A stretch of DNA of 64,000 nt from Kushneria marisflavi. Its GTDB lineage: Bacteria; Pseudomonadota; Gammaproteobacteria; Pseudomonadales; Halomonadaceae. The translations under genes and the position numbers were made by a program. A model generated the notes under the pieces. That model worked only from the letters and a program-made list of their open reading frames with translations. It searched no databases and was not told the DNA's origin. Below, piece after piece: positions 29,680 through 38,656 of the stretch (its first letter is position 1; the number at the start of each line of letters is the position of its first letter). The stretch covers positions 434,001-498,000 of the forward strand of contig NZ_CP021358.1 of the NCBI RefSeq assembly GCF_002157205.1, written 5' to 3'.

Positions 29680-30392
29680 CGACGAACACCCTGGCGCACG
29701 AGATGATGGCCACACCGGCACTGGCCGTTGTGATCACCCTGGCCGCCTACATGCTGTCACTATCGTTGTATCGACTGATGCGCTACCCCAGCTGGGCGCC
29801 CCCAATGATGACCGGCAGCCTGATGCTGGCGGTTTTCATCCTGGTACTGCCGATCGATTACAATACCTATTATCTTGATGCCCACTGGCTGACATTGCTG
29901 CTTGGCCCGGCGACGGTCGGTCTGGCCATCCCGCTTTATGAGCAGTTTCAACACATCAAGCGTTTGCTGATTCCTGTCACGGTAAGCCTTGTCGTTGGCT
30001 CGATCACGGCCTGCGCCGCGACCCTTTCCATTGCCTGGGCGCTGGACGTTTCCCCCGCCATTCTCGCCTCTCTGGCCCCTAAATCCATTACAACGCCCAT
30101 CGCGATCGGCGTCTCGGAAGGGCTGGGCGGCTATCCCGGTCTAACGGCAGGCATTGTGACGGTTACCGGCATCCTTGCGGCTTCCACCATTCCCCCACTG
30201 GCGGCGCTACTACGCTGTCAGGACCCTCGTGTAGTGGGCCTCGCACTCGGACTCAACGGGCACGGTCTGGGCACGGCACGCGGGTTTGGTATTGATTCAC
30301 AAACCGGTGCCTTTGCCAGCCTCGCCATGGCTCTCAATGGCGCCCTCAGCGCCATCATGCTGCCACTTGTTGCCGGCTGGCTGAACTCATGA
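29676..30392 (+). CDS. LrgB/CidB-family membrane protein
   Basis: A 238-residue polytopic membrane protein with LrgB signatures: YNTYYLDAHWLTLLLGPATVGLAIPLYEQ, the highly conserved SLAPKSITTPIAIGVSEGLGGYPGLTA, and GLALGLNGHGLGTARGF. It forms the second half of the LrgAB-type pair. An envelope carbon-overflow or autolysis role is inferred from the family only. No LytR/LytST-type regulator is adjacent, but a divergently unrelated XRE regulator follows downstream. Confidence 0.9.
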   Translation: MTTNTLAHEMMATPALAVVITLAAYMLSLSLYRLMRYPSWAPPMMTGSLMLAVFILVLPIDYNTYYLDAHWLTLLLGPATVGLAIPLYEQFQHIKRLLIPVTVSLVVGSITACAATLSIAWALDVSPAILASLAPKSITTPIAIGVSEGLGGYPGLTAGIVTVTGILAASTIPPLAALLRCQDPRVVGLALGLNGHGLGTARGFGIDSQTGAFASLAMALNGALSAIMLPLVAGWLNS

Positions 30393-30558
30393 AAATAAGT
30401 GGATTCTAATCATTTTTTTGGGAAAGTCGGCCTCCTTTTTACCCTTTACGAATAAACCGACCAACACAAAAAAATTAAATCCATAGAAGGGCTTTGTGTT
30501 CAATTAATGACAAACTACTAAACATACTTAACACCTGGCTCGCTATGCTGGCTCGCTT

Positions 30559-31209
30559 ATGAGACATGTGAGACCACGCATGAATGAGTTGGGCGAGCGC
30601 ATTCGCAAATTGCGGGAACAGTGTGGATTGAGCAAGGCGGAGCTGGCCCGTCGCGTAGGCGTTTCAGATGTCACCATTTCCTACTGGGAAAATGGCACCA
30701 TCAAACGTGTAGGGCATTCGCGTCTGGAACCGCTGGCACGAGCGCTGCGCTGTAGTATCGCGCATCTACTGGGCAATGCTCGTGAGACTTCTGGCGGCAG
30801 CCACGCCATAGTGCCGTCACTGCCCCTCTATCCACTGACGTCATCTCCCGAAACGATCGGCATCAGCGCCATGCCGATCTCGCACCTTTCCATGGGGTTT
30901 ATTGATAATGAACTGATCAGAAAGGATGACTATTTATTGACCCCCCAGCATCTTGAGCATTTCGACTTCTGCCCACAGGGCACCCTGATGCTGGCAAGAA
31001 AATGCTCTCGTTTTGATGGTAATGGTCTTTATCTTGTCGAAAGAAACGCTCGCCTGATGGTCAAAAGAATCGAGCAGGATTTCGATATGGTTTTGAACAT
31101 TTTTGGCGACGCCGAAAGCCGTGATCCTGAAGAAAACGCACAGGGCAATGAACTTGTTTTTCATGCCGCCATTCCTGTCATCTGGCCAATGCAGGTCATG
31201 AATTTCTAA
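30559..31209 (+). CDS. XRE-family repressor-like regulator with degenerate S24-like C-terminal domain
   Basis: A 216-residue protein. Residues 8-65 form a helix-turn-helix (LGERIRKLREQCGLSKAELARRVGVSDVTISYWENG) like Cro/C1 repressors. Residues about 105-200 resemble the peptidase S24/LexA core (FCPQGTLMLARKCSRFDGNGLYLVERNARLMVKRI). The position of the usual catalytic Ser does not show an S-M/P-type nucleophile motif, so self-cleavage is doubtful. It could regulate its own region or the vsr gene 60 bases downstream. Upstream is a 166-base AT-rich gap. The start could be the ATG at 30559 or at 30580 (MNELGERI). The repressor-like build suggests a phage-derived origin, but no phage genes are nearby. 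Confidence 0.8.
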   Translation: MRHVRPRMNELGERIRKLREQCGLSKAELARRVGVSDVTISYWENGTIKRVGHSRLEPLARALRCSIAHLLGNARETSGGSHAIVPSLPLYPLTSSPETIGISAMPISHLSMGFIDNELIRKDDYLLTPQHLEHFDFCPQGTLMLARKCSRFDGNGLYLVERNARLMVKRIEQDFDMVLNIFGDAESRDPEENAQGNELVFHAAIPVIWPMQVMNF

Positions 31210-31269
31210 CGTCACATCAAAGCATGATCTCCTACACTGAATGCTTTAATGCTCGTGGATCGGGAGGTC

Positions 31270-31743
31270 ATGACCTTGGTCGATGTGGTCGATGCCGCAA
31301 CTCGCTCTCGCATGATGGCGGGCATACAGGGCAAGAATACAAAACCCGAGCTTTCAGTCAGGCGCTTTCTACATGCCTGTGGGTACAGATTCCGCCTGCA
31401 CCGGCGCGACCTGCCAGGCACCCCTGATCTGACGCTGCCACGTCATCAGTGCGTGGTGTTTGTGCACGGCTGCTTCTGGCATCGTCACGAGCATTGCTTT
31501 TATGCCACGTCACCTGCGACACGAAAAACCTTCTGGCAGGAAAAGCTGTCAGGCAATGTCATGCGAGATCGTCGACAGCTGGAAGCGTTGAATGCGCTGG
31601 GCTGGCGAGTACTCATCGTATGGGAATGTGGACTGCGCCATATGCCCGACCAGCTTCATGAGATCCTGCCACTGATCGAGCACGGCGCATGGCTCGAGGA
31701 ATGGCCCCCCGAGCCGCCGCGAATCCGCAGGGCGCCACAATAA
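31270..31743 (+). CDS. vsr: very short patch repair endonuclease Vsr
   Basis: Vsr nicks 5' of the T in T:G mismatches that arise by deamination of 5-methylcytosine at Dcm-type sites and so starts repair. The roughly 157-residue protein contains TRSRMMAGIQGKNTKPEL, the catalytic Asp in PGTPDLTLP, VVFVHGCFWHRHEHC with catalytic and zinc-binding His/Cys, KTFWQEKLSGNVMRDRR and LGWRVLIVWECGLR. All match E. coli Vsr. The start is uncertain: GGGAGG ends two bases before the ATG at 31270 but eight bases before an in-frame TTG at 31276, and an ATG at 31249 is also open. No cytosine methyltransferase gene is adjacent. Confidence 0.92.
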   Translation: MTLVDVVDAATRSRMMAGIQGKNTKPELSVRRFLHACGYRFRLHRRDLPGTPDLTLPRHQCVVFVHGCFWHRHEHCFYATSPATRKTFWQEKLSGNVMRDRRQLEALNALGWRVLIVWECGLRHMPDQLHEILPLIEHGAWLEEWPPEPPRIRRAPQ

Positions 31744-31760
31744 TAGCGCCCCTGGCGGGT

Positions 31761-33071
31761 CTAGAACGTGGCCAGCACGGAAAGACCGGCTATCCAGGCA
31801 CTGTCCACGTCGCTGTCTGCGCCGGGATGACGCACATACTGCAGGTTGGGACGGAAGGACATCCATGGTGTGGCCTGCAGGGAGTAATAAACTTCAGCGT
31901 TGTATTCCTCTCCCTGGCGCGGTACATAGCCTGGCGCCGAAGACCCACCGATCAACGCAGCGTTACCCGAGCGCGACCAGGCATCGTAGTCGTCATTGAC
32001 ATGGGCATAGGCCAGACCAAAACCGACTTCATCCTGTGCGCGGCTATCGAACGGCCCGGTATAGGTCACGCCGGCTGACAGGTAGCGATCAAAGGTTGCC
32101 GTATCACCATCGTTCCATGTGCCCATGCTGAATACGCCAAGACCGCGGTCGCGATCATTGTCGTGGCTGGTCACCTGCTGATCGATAACGTAATAGAGCC
32201 CGTAGCGATGGCTCTTCTGGGCATTCGACGCATCATCACGTGATGAATAATCGTCAGCATCGGCGCTACTGTAGTAATAACCCAGTTTGTAGTGGCCCGG
32301 CAGACCATTAATGCCATGCTCCGGCTCAAAGCCGTACTCAATCGGAATGAGCGTGCCGCTGGTGCCGCTGTGCTTTAAATCCAGCCCGTGATCACGATCC
32401 AGATTGGACTCATTGAGATTGAAAAAACCGATCTGAGCGTACTGCTCATTGGTGATGTTCCACTTGCCGACCAGGGCCCACTGAGATATCGGCCAGTTAT
32501 ACCAGATACCGCCGTTCTGGTTGCCGGGTTCACCGCTACCCAGATAAAGGTTCTGGAAGTTGCTGTCGATGACGGCAAAATCATCCCCTACCGGCACCCG
32601 ACCCGCCTTGATTTCAAACGTGTCGTCCATGTAGGTCTGGCCATACCACATCTGTGTAATACGGGTGACACTACCGCGACCATAGACTTCCTGACTGGAG
32701 GAGCCACCGACGCTGTTGGGGTTATTGATAACGTCGTTGGTCAGGCTTTCGCCGTTACGGTCGGTCAGCGTGAACTGAAACTGCGCATTGGGCACGCCAA
32801 ACAGCTTATCAAGGTCGAAATTGGCACCGGCGGTCCACTGATCAGCGTAGCGTCCGGTATGCTTGTCGCGAAAACCTCCGTCAACGGAATAGGCCATCTC
32901 GGAGATGTATTCAAAACGGAAGTTTACGCCCTGATCGGCCAGCCTGGTTCGTGCGCCGCCCCAGTCCCCAAACATGAAATCGCCATCGGGATCGAAGGCA
33001 CCAGCGGCCCAACCCTGTGATGACAGGCCCATACCCATTAGCGCCAGCGTGCAACACAGTCCCTTCTTCAT
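31761..33071 (-). CDS. OprB-family carbohydrate-selective porin
   Basis: A 436-residue outer-membrane protein that should form a channel for sugars. It has a cleavable signal peptide (MKKGLCCTLALMGMGLSSQGWAA), then FGDWGGARTRLADQGVNFRFEYI, the hallmark N-terminal segment of OprB. Alternating amphipathic beta strands follow, with AGRVPVGDDFA and a C-terminal Phe (GLSVLATF) suited to Bam recognition. No sugar transport or catabolic genes are adjacent, so the substrate is unknown. It is convergent with vsr, 17 bases apart, and divergent from the NlpE-like gene. Confidence 0.9.
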   Translation of the reverse strand: MKKGLCCTLALMGMGLSSQGWAAGAFDPDGDFMFGDWGGARTRLADQGVNFRFEYISEMAYSVDGGFRDKHTGRYADQWTAGANFDLDKLFGVPNAQFQFTLTDRNGESLTNDVINNPNSVGGSSSQEVYGRGSVTRITQMWYGQTYMDDTFEIKAGRVPVGDDFAVIDSNFQNLYLGSGEPGNQNGGIWYNWPISQWALVGKWNITNEQYAQIGFFNLNESNLDRDHGLDLKHSGTSGTLIPIEYGFEPEHGINGLPGHYKLGYYYSSADADDYSSRDDASNAQKSHRYGLYYVIDQQVTSHDNDRDRGLGVFSMGTWNDGDTATFDRYLSAGVTYTGPFDSRAQDEVGFGLAYAHVNDDYDAWSRSGNAALIGGSSAPGYVPRQGEEYNAEVYYSLQATPWMSFRPNLQYVRHPGADSDVDSAWIAGLSVLATF

Positions 33072-33314
33072 GTCCCGTCCCTTTACAATGTCATATTCGA
33101 ATTAAGTTAAAACAAAGGGATTTTCGCCCCGTACGGCGTGAACAACAATAGCTCCTGGACCATAGTCGTGTAGCGCCATCAATTTTATCGATTCAAGACA
33201 CTGCCGGTTCAGGCACAAGAGACATGGCAGAATGGATCGTTTAGGCTCGTCAAACAGGTCGGCAAGGCACGCCATTCACCTGCCGGAAGCGATGATTTCA
33301 GGACATCAGGGAAC

Positions 33315-33779
33315 ATGACATTGACACGTTTTAGCGCACTGATACTGACAGGCGCTCTGCTGGGGCTTTCGATGACCGGTTGCGATCAGGGCCGCGACAC
33401 GCCCGACACCTCTCAGCGAAGTTCTGGCACCAATCAGATTTATGGCGGGTCGCTGCCCTGTGACAACTGCGACGGAGTGGATACCGAACTGGCACTGAAT
33501 TTCAGCACCGACAGTGCCGGTGGCGTCTACAACCTGACAGAAACGCCACGCGGTGGCCCCAATGACGGTCAGACTCAAAAGCGCAAGGGCAATTGGAAAG
33601 TCATCAGTGGCAATGCCGTGCCCGGCGGCGGCACGGTTTATGTGCTTCATCCCGCTCGCGGCGACGAGGTACATGAGCCTGTCTATCTACTAATGGAAAA
33701 TAACGCCACCCTGCAACTGGTCGATGAGCAATTCAAACCGCTGAACACGTCACACAATGACGAGCTTCACAGGCTCTAG
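33315..33779 (+). CDS. NlpE N-terminal-domain-like lipoprotein
   Basis: A 154-residue lipoprotein. The signal peptide ends in the lipobox LSMTGC, so the mature protein would start at Cys23. The domain resembles the N-terminal domain of the copper-resistance lipoprotein NlpE, including GGSLPCDNCDGVDTELALN with its CxxC pair and the beta-barrel strand pattern (GGVYNLTETPRGG, GNWKVISG, LLMENNATLQLVD). NlpE senses surface and envelope stress through Cpx in enterics; that role is not shown here. It is monocistronic, with its promoter in the 243-base gap shared with oprB. Confidence 0.82.
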   Translation: MTLTRFSALILTGALLGLSMTGCDQGRDTPDTSQRSSGTNQIYGGSLPCDNCDGVDTELALNFSTDSAGGVYNLTETPRGGPNDGQTQKRKGNWKVISGNAVPGGGTVYVLHPARGDEVHEPVYLLMENNATLQLVDEQFKPLNTSHNDELHRL

Positions 33780-33803
33780 AATGTTAATGGGATGACCATT
33801 ACC

Positions 33804-33998
33804 TCAGCGTCGGTCGTTAAAGGTCTTTTCGGCCTGACGCTGGGCTTGCTCTGCAGAAAGTCCCTGTCCCTTTTCAAGTCTGGCGGCGAGCTGCTGGATC
33901 TCGCCCTCATCACTGAGTTCTTCGTCATCGCTCAGCGCCCCCCATGCCTCTTTCACCTTCCCCTTCAGGTCTTCCAGAGGCGGACTCTTTTCGCTCAT
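33804..33998 (-). CDS. CsbD-like small stress protein
   Basis: A 64-residue hydrophilic, acidic protein: LKGKVKEAWGALSDDEELSDEGEIQQLAARL then LSAEQAQRQAEKTF. The layout (KGKxKexWG, a short DDE loop, an xQLAxrlxxxxG helix) is that of CsbD/YjbJ stress proteins, whose biochemical function is unknown. The ATG at 33998 follows GGAGAG with seven-base spacing; an ATG at 34025 has no ribosome site. Transcription converges with the NlpE-like gene. Confidence 0.75.
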   Translation of the reverse strand: MSEKSPPLEDLKGKVKEAWGALSDDEELSDEGEIQQLAARLEKGQGLSAEQAQRQAEKTFNDRR

Positions 33999-34171
33999 AT
34001 CATATCTCTCCGAAACAGCAGGCATTTATATCGATCATAGCGCCAGACCCTGTCGGGCGGTATCGCCCTTTAGCGCCCTCTGACAATTTTTAACCCGCCG
34101 TCAACAAGGCTTTTTGGACAGACAGACTACAGTAAAGAGGCTTACTGATGATCGAGGCCATGGAGAGGCAC

Positions 34172-34486
34172 ATGAAACTTAATGAATTAACGGAAAGAGC
34201 ACATTCTGGCCAACTTGATGAAATCGTCATCGAGTCGATGGAAGGCGATATCTTTACTCTTCGTATCACCACACAGGGAGAGATCGATACGCTGCTCAAC
34301 GAAGACGGCACCATCTTGACACCTCAGTCTCTCAATGCGGCCAAGACCCTGCTGCGTGATATTGGCGGGATGGATAATGTCCCGATCTATTTTAGACATA
34401 GCGTCGCACACGACGAAATGATGGGCTCTGAAGCAGAAACCGCCGATGATCGCATGTCCATTACACTGGAAGGCCAGGCCCGTTAA
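34172..34486 (+). CDS. DUF6482-type small protein
   Basis: A 104-residue acidic soluble protein beginning MKLNELTERAHSGQLDEIVIESMEGDIF. It contains LLNEDGTILTPQSLNAAKTLLRDI and VPIYFRHSVAHDEMMG and has no signal or membrane segment. It resembles proteins grouped as DUF6482 that are common in Halomonas- and Pseudomonas-like genomes; the function is unknown. The ATG at 34172 is preceded by GGAGAGG. The in-frame ATGs at 34148 and 34160 are less well placed. Confidence 0.72.
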   Translation: MKLNELTERAHSGQLDEIVIESMEGDIFTLRITTQGEIDTLLNEDGTILTPQSLNAAKTLLRDIGGMDNVPIYFRHSVAHDEMMGSEAETADDRMSITLEGQAR

Positions 34487-34580
34487 CCCAATGGCCGGCC
34501 ACCGATGTCGGCCATGTGCGCAGGCGGCTTACGGTGCGCCCACCAGCGCCAACACCAGCCGAGACTGATATAGTGTTTCA

Positions 34581-34605
34581 GGGCCGACAACCGTCGGCCC
34601 TTTTT
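34581..34605 (+). terminator. rho-independent terminator between the DUF6482 and DUF1415 genes
   Basis: Eight-base perfect stem GGGCCGAC / GTCGGCCC with an AACC loop and five T residues. It lies 95 bases after the DUF6482 stop and 21 bases before the DUF1415 GTG. It may end the upstream transcript late or act as an attenuator in the leader of the next gene. Confidence 0.85.
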
Positions 34606-34626
34606 CCTTTCAGCCAAGAGCCTATC

Positions 34627-35193
34627 GTGACGACACAACCATTGGAGGCCACCCGACGCTGGGTGAAAGACTGGGTCATGGCACATGATTTGTGCCCGTT
34701 TGCTGCAGCCGAATTCGAGCGGGAGCGTATTCGCTATCGCCAGCTTGATGCCGCAGACGATGCAGCCCTGCTCATGGCCGTGATCGAAGAGTGCGAATAT
34801 CTTGAAGAGCATCAGGAGACGGAAACCACTCTGCTGGTGTTGACGCCCGGTGCCGAAGATTTCTTCACCTTCCTGGACAAGCTCGATATGGCCGAGCGAC
34901 TCATGATCAGTGAAGGCTATGAAGGCGTCTATCAGCTGGCAAGCTTTCATCCTGACTATCTTTTTGGCGACAGCCAGGCCTCACCCGGCCAAGAGGATGC
35001 GGCCGACTACACCAACCGCTCACCCTTTCCGCTATTCCATCTGCTGCGCGAGACCAGTCTCGAAGCTGCACTGGCACGCTTCCCTCACCCTGAACGCATC
35101 CCCGAGCGCAATCAGGCACTGCTCAGACAGCAGGGCGTGGAATGGTGTCGCCGATTGCAGGACGCCATTGCCAACGAATCCTCTTCGTCCTGA
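34627..35193 (+). CDS. DUF1415 family protein
   Basis: A 188-residue soluble protein with EATRRWVKDWVMAHDLCPFAAAEF, LLVLTPGAEDFFTFLDKLDMAERL and EGVYQLASFHPDYLFGDS, which are the conserved blocks of DUF1415. It continues with YTNRSPFPLFHLLRE and ends with basic/acidic helices (LRQQGVEWCRRLQDAI). Cys and His residues in LCPF and FHPDY could bind metal, but the function is unknown. The GTG at 34627 (VTTQPLEATRRW) is chosen because AAGAG precedes it; the frame further upstream runs through the terminator hairpin at 34581-34605. Confidence 0.85.
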   Translation: MTTQPLEATRRWVKDWVMAHDLCPFAAAEFERERIRYRQLDAADDAALLMAVIEECEYLEEHQETETTLLVLTPGAEDFFTFLDKLDMAERLMISEGYEGVYQLASFHPDYLFGDSQASPGQEDAADYTNRSPFPLFHLLRETSLEAALARFPHPERIPERNQALLRQQGVEWCRRLQDAIANESSSS

Positions 35194-35357
35194 TCGCGCG
35201 CATGGCAAGGCCGTGGAGAAATGGCACTCAGACGTTGGTGCACCGGCGGATAACGGAAGAAATGAGGGGATATCACTTACCTTATCAAAGTATTGGAACA
35301 GGCAAATCGTCATAGCATGATTGGCGTATAGCCCCGAATCTGCCTGCGGAACGCCAC

Positions 35358-37127
35358 ATGAGCCTTGAACAAAACCTGAGCGCCAGTGAAAGGCAAAGAC
35401 TGGCCGAGCTGGAAGCGTTTCGACTGTCACGACTGGGCGCCAATCATCTTCTCGATAAACTGACCAATGTCATCGCTCAACTGCTGCATACCCCCACCTC
35501 ACTGGTGACACTGGTGGGGTCTGACCGTCAATGGCTCAAGGCGAAATGCAACTTCGGACCGGATGAAACCGCAAGGGATGTCTCCTTTTGCCAGAGGACC
35601 ATTGAGCGCAATGACCTGGTGGTCGTCGAAGATGCCACGCTCGATAGTGAGTTCAGGAACAACCCACTGGTCACCTCCGACCCTCATATCAGGTTCTACG
35701 CAGGCGCGCCGCTGACAACCGCAGATGGCCATCTTGTAGGAGGGGTCTGCATCATTGATTATCAGCCACGGCAGCTGAGCGACAAGGAAGGTGATCTGCT
35801 CAAATCCTTCGCCGATATTGCCAGTGGCATCCTTGAAACCAGTAACAATGTCGGCTTTATCGACCCGGTGACGCTGCTGCCCAATCGTCAGCGACTCATG
35901 AAGGATCTCACGGATCTCAATACGCGAAGCGACAAGCCGCATACCCTGATTCTTCTGGAAACAGCACGTCAGGGCTATTACTACGACTTGGCTCGTGGCT
36001 TCGGCATTGATGCGGTTGAGCACATTTCCTACAAGGTCGCCAACCTGCTGAGAATCTCACTGCCTCCAGGACTGAAACTCTATTCCGTGATGCTTTCTCG
36101 CATGGCCATACTGGTCCCCCAGTCAGAGAAACAGCAGGTTTTCGATGCGCTGCAGGATTTTAACAAGCGGATAAAGAAGGCATTTCGTACCCGGCTACCG
36201 GTCAGGCTGGAAGTCAGAGTGGGCTATCACGATTTTGATCCGGCCACGACCAGAGCCAAAACGGCCTTTCGAAGATCTTTCTGCGCGTTATATGACGCAC
36301 TGACCCACAACGAACCCGTCATGCCCTATCGAACCGACTTCGACAAGGCGCAAAGAAGACAGCTTGAGCTTGCCAACGGCCTCGGTGATGCCTTGAAAAG
36401 CGACCATCAGCTTTACCTAGTGTATCAACCCAGGGTCTGTTTAAAAGCACGTCAGATAGTGGGATTTGAAGCGCTGCTGCGGTGGCATCATCCACGGCTG
36501 GGAGAGGTGCCCCCATCGGATTTCATTCCTCTGATCAGTCAAACCACCTTGATCAACCCTCTGACACTCTGGGTCATTCGAGAAGTTGCAAAGGCCATAA
36601 AGCGTTTTGAAACGCTGAATATACACCTCCCCGTTTCCATCAACGTCACCACCACCAATCTGATCGACGATCAGTTTGCAGGGCGCGTCTCAAAAATACT
36701 CACCGAGCGTGAGATCAGCCCGGCCCTGATTGAAATTGAATGCCTCGAAACCGAGGAATTGCTCAACAATCCTCTGGCCGTCAACACACTTGACACCCTG
36801 AGAAGTCACGGCATTCGAATCGCACTGGATGACTTTGGCAGCGGCTATAGCAACCTCAAGTATCTGCGGCGCATACCCGCACAGGTCATCAAGCTCGACA
36901 AAAGCCTGATTACCAACATCCACAAGGATCCTGACGGATTAAAGATTGCCGCTCATCTGATTCAGATGCTGCAGGGACTGGGCTTTGAAGTGGTAGCTGA
37001 AGGTATAGAAGATGCGGTGGTAGCGGACCACCTCGAAGCACTCAATTGCAATGTCGGCCAGGGGTACTTTTTTTACCGGCCGATGCCCCTAGAAGAGACG
37101 CTGAGCATATTGTGTTCGCAACGCTGA
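35358..37127 (+). CDS. GAF-(degenerate GGDEF)-EAL c-di-GMP phosphodiesterase
   Basis: A 589-residue cytoplasmic signalling protein. Residues about 25-160 are a GAF domain (LVTLVGSDRQWLKAKCNFG, SFCQRTIERNDLVVVEDATLD, FYAGAPLTTADGHLVGGVCIID). Residues about 165-320 look like a GGDEF fold (FIDPVTLLPNRQRL) but the signature loop reads MLSRMAILVP, so cyclase activity is not expected. Residues about 340-585 are an EAL domain with GFEALLRWHHP, NVTTTN, ECLETEEL, IALDDFGSGYSNLKYL, IKLDKSLI and VVAEGIED. The metal and catalytic residues are there, so c-di-GMP hydrolysis is likely. It has no membrane segment and stands alone. Confidence 0.92.
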   Translation: MSLEQNLSASERQRLAELEAFRLSRLGANHLLDKLTNVIAQLLHTPTSLVTLVGSDRQWLKAKCNFGPDETARDVSFCQRTIERNDLVVVEDATLDSEFRNNPLVTSDPHIRFYAGAPLTTADGHLVGGVCIIDYQPRQLSDKEGDLLKSFADIASGILETSNNVGFIDPVTLLPNRQRLMKDLTDLNTRSDKPHTLILLETARQGYYYDLARGFGIDAVEHISYKVANLLRISLPPGLKLYSVMLSRMAILVPQSEKQQVFDALQDFNKRIKKAFRTRLPVRLEVRVGYHDFDPATTRAKTAFRRSFCALYDALTHNEPVMPYRTDFDKAQRRQLELANGLGDALKSDHQLYLVYQPRVCLKARQIVGFEALLRWHHPRLGEVPPSDFIPLISQTTLINPLTLWVIREVAKAIKRFETLNIHLPVSINVTTTNLIDDQFAGRVSKILTEREISPALIEIECLETEELLNNPLAVNTLDTLRSHGIRIALDDFGSGYSNLKYLRRIPAQVIKLDKSLITNIHKDPDGLKIAAHLIQMLQGLGFEVVAEGIEDAVVADHLEALNCNVGQGYFFYRPMPLEETLSILCSQR

Positions 37128-37457
37128 ATGCATCGTGGCCGTTTCTTCAATAAACCAGTATCGAAACGCGTTGTGCGATAGCGGTCACGCTTCTCAAGGC
37201 CACTTTTTGACCTGACTTTTCCATACCCGAGTCAGGCTTTTGTGGAAAAGGGGCGTGTCTGGGCAGAATGCCCCTTCTTTCGTACAATGGCGCATCAACT
37301 CGTCCCCCACTTTTAAAATAATGTTGCGACTGTCGTCCTCCCTTTTTTGCTATCCCTCGGCTTTTCGTACGGGTGCAGTATTGTTACATCACCGAGGATT
37401 TCAGACGGTTTTTAGTGGGACTAAACGAGACGAGACACGATCAATCGGATTTCTCAA
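37128..37457. other. gene-free stretch before dusA with weak terminator hairpins
   Basis: A 330-base gap. CCTGAC (37211-37216) and GTCAGG (37231-37236), followed by CTTTT, could terminate the GAF-EAL transcript. AAGGGGC (37248-37254) pairs with GCCCCTT (37270-37276), followed by CTTTC. The last 150 bases are pyrimidine-rich and should hold the dusA promoter, but no clean -35/-10 pair stands out. Confidence 0.4.
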
Positions 37458-38495
37458 GTGACTGATATCTCTAAAGTTAGCCTCGCAGACCAGGCCCGCC
37501 GGTTTTCGATAGCCCCCATGATGGACTGGACGCCACGCGATCAGCGCGCTTTCGCAAGAACGCTGACCAAACGTGCCCTGCTCTATACCGAGATGGTAAC
37601 CACTGGTGCCATTTTGCATGGCACGCCCCGCGAACGCTTTCTTGGTCATGATGCCCTTGAGTATCCGCTGGCCCTCCAACTGGGCGGCAGCGACCCGGTC
37701 GCGCTGGCCGAGTGTGCCGCCATTGCAGAAAGCTGGGGCTATCAGGAGGTCAATCTCAATGTTGGTTGTCCGAGTGATCGCGTTCAGAACAACATGATCG
37801 GCGCCTGCCTGATGGGCCATCCCGAACTGGTTGCCCGCTGCGTGGCGGCCATGCAGGCGGCCGTCTCGATTCCGGTCACGGTCAAGTGCCGCATCGGGAT
37901 CGATGATCAGGACGAGGATGAGGATCTGGCGCGTTTTATCGATACTGTCGCCGCCGCTGGCTGCACGACCTTTACCGTTCATGCTCGCAAGGCCTGGCTT
38001 GAGGGGCTGTCTCCCAAACAGAACCGGGACGTGCCGCCACTGAACTATCCGCGAGTGCACCGGCTCAAGGCCGCGCATCCCGAGCTTCACATCGGCATTA
38101 ACGGTGGGCTCAAGACCATCAGCGATTGCCAGCGAGAGCTCGAACATGTCGACAGCGTCATGGTCGGCCGCGAGGCCTATCAGAACCCGTTTCTACTGGC
38201 CCATGTCGACCGCGATATCTTCGGCGAAAATACCCGACCGCCGACAAGACACGATGCCATGCAGGCCTTTCGGCCCTATCTGATCTCGCGTCTTGAGTCG
38301 GGCGTGCGGCTCAATCACATCACACGCCATCTTCTCGGTCTGTTTACGGGCTGCCGCGGCGGACGACGTTTTCGCCGCTATCTTTCCGAGACGGCTCATC
38401 GCCCTGATGCCGGTATCGAGGTGTTCGATCAGGCGCTCGAACTGGTCAACGATATTGATGCCGCACAAGCGTTGCCGGCCCACATGCCCGACTGA
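37458..38495 (+). CDS. dusA: tRNA-dihydrouridine(20/20a) synthase DusA
   Basis: A flavin enzyme that reduces uridine 20/20a in the D-loop of tRNA. It has 345 residues. Motifs: SIAPMMDWTPRDQRAFARTL, ALQLGGSDPVALAECA, NLNVGCPSDRVQNNMIGACLM with the catalytic Cys, VTVKCRIGID, FTVHARKAWLEGLSPKQNRDVPPLNYP (the DusA-type lysine-rich insertion), GINGGL and VMVGREAYQNPFLLA. The start is a GTG at 37458 without a strong ribosome site; no better in-frame start exists before the conserved region. It is probably monocistronic. Confidence 0.95.
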   Translation: MTDISKVSLADQARRFSIAPMMDWTPRDQRAFARTLTKRALLYTEMVTTGAILHGTPRERFLGHDALEYPLALQLGGSDPVALAECAAIAESWGYQEVNLNVGCPSDRVQNNMIGACLMGHPELVARCVAAMQAAVSIPVTVKCRIGIDDQDEDEDLARFIDTVAAAGCTTFTVHARKAWLEGLSPKQNRDVPPLNYPRVHRLKAAHPELHIGINGGLKTISDCQRELEHVDSVMVGREAYQNPFLLAHVDRDIFGENTRPPTRHDAMQAFRPYLISRLESGVRLNHITRHLLGLFTGCRGGRRFRRYLSETAHRPDAGIEVFDQALELVNDIDAAQALPAHMPD

Positions 38496-38656
38496 ATGCT
38501 GATCAAACGCCAGCGGCTCCCCTCTCCTTTCCTGGGCCGGCTCATGCCGGTTCAGGAAGCATGACCATCTCCAGGTTGTTGTTTTGGCCTACCTGGCCAT
38601 ACTTGGCGCACCCTTCGGGTTCAATCCGAACACATCATGACCGTCAAGGAGGCGAT

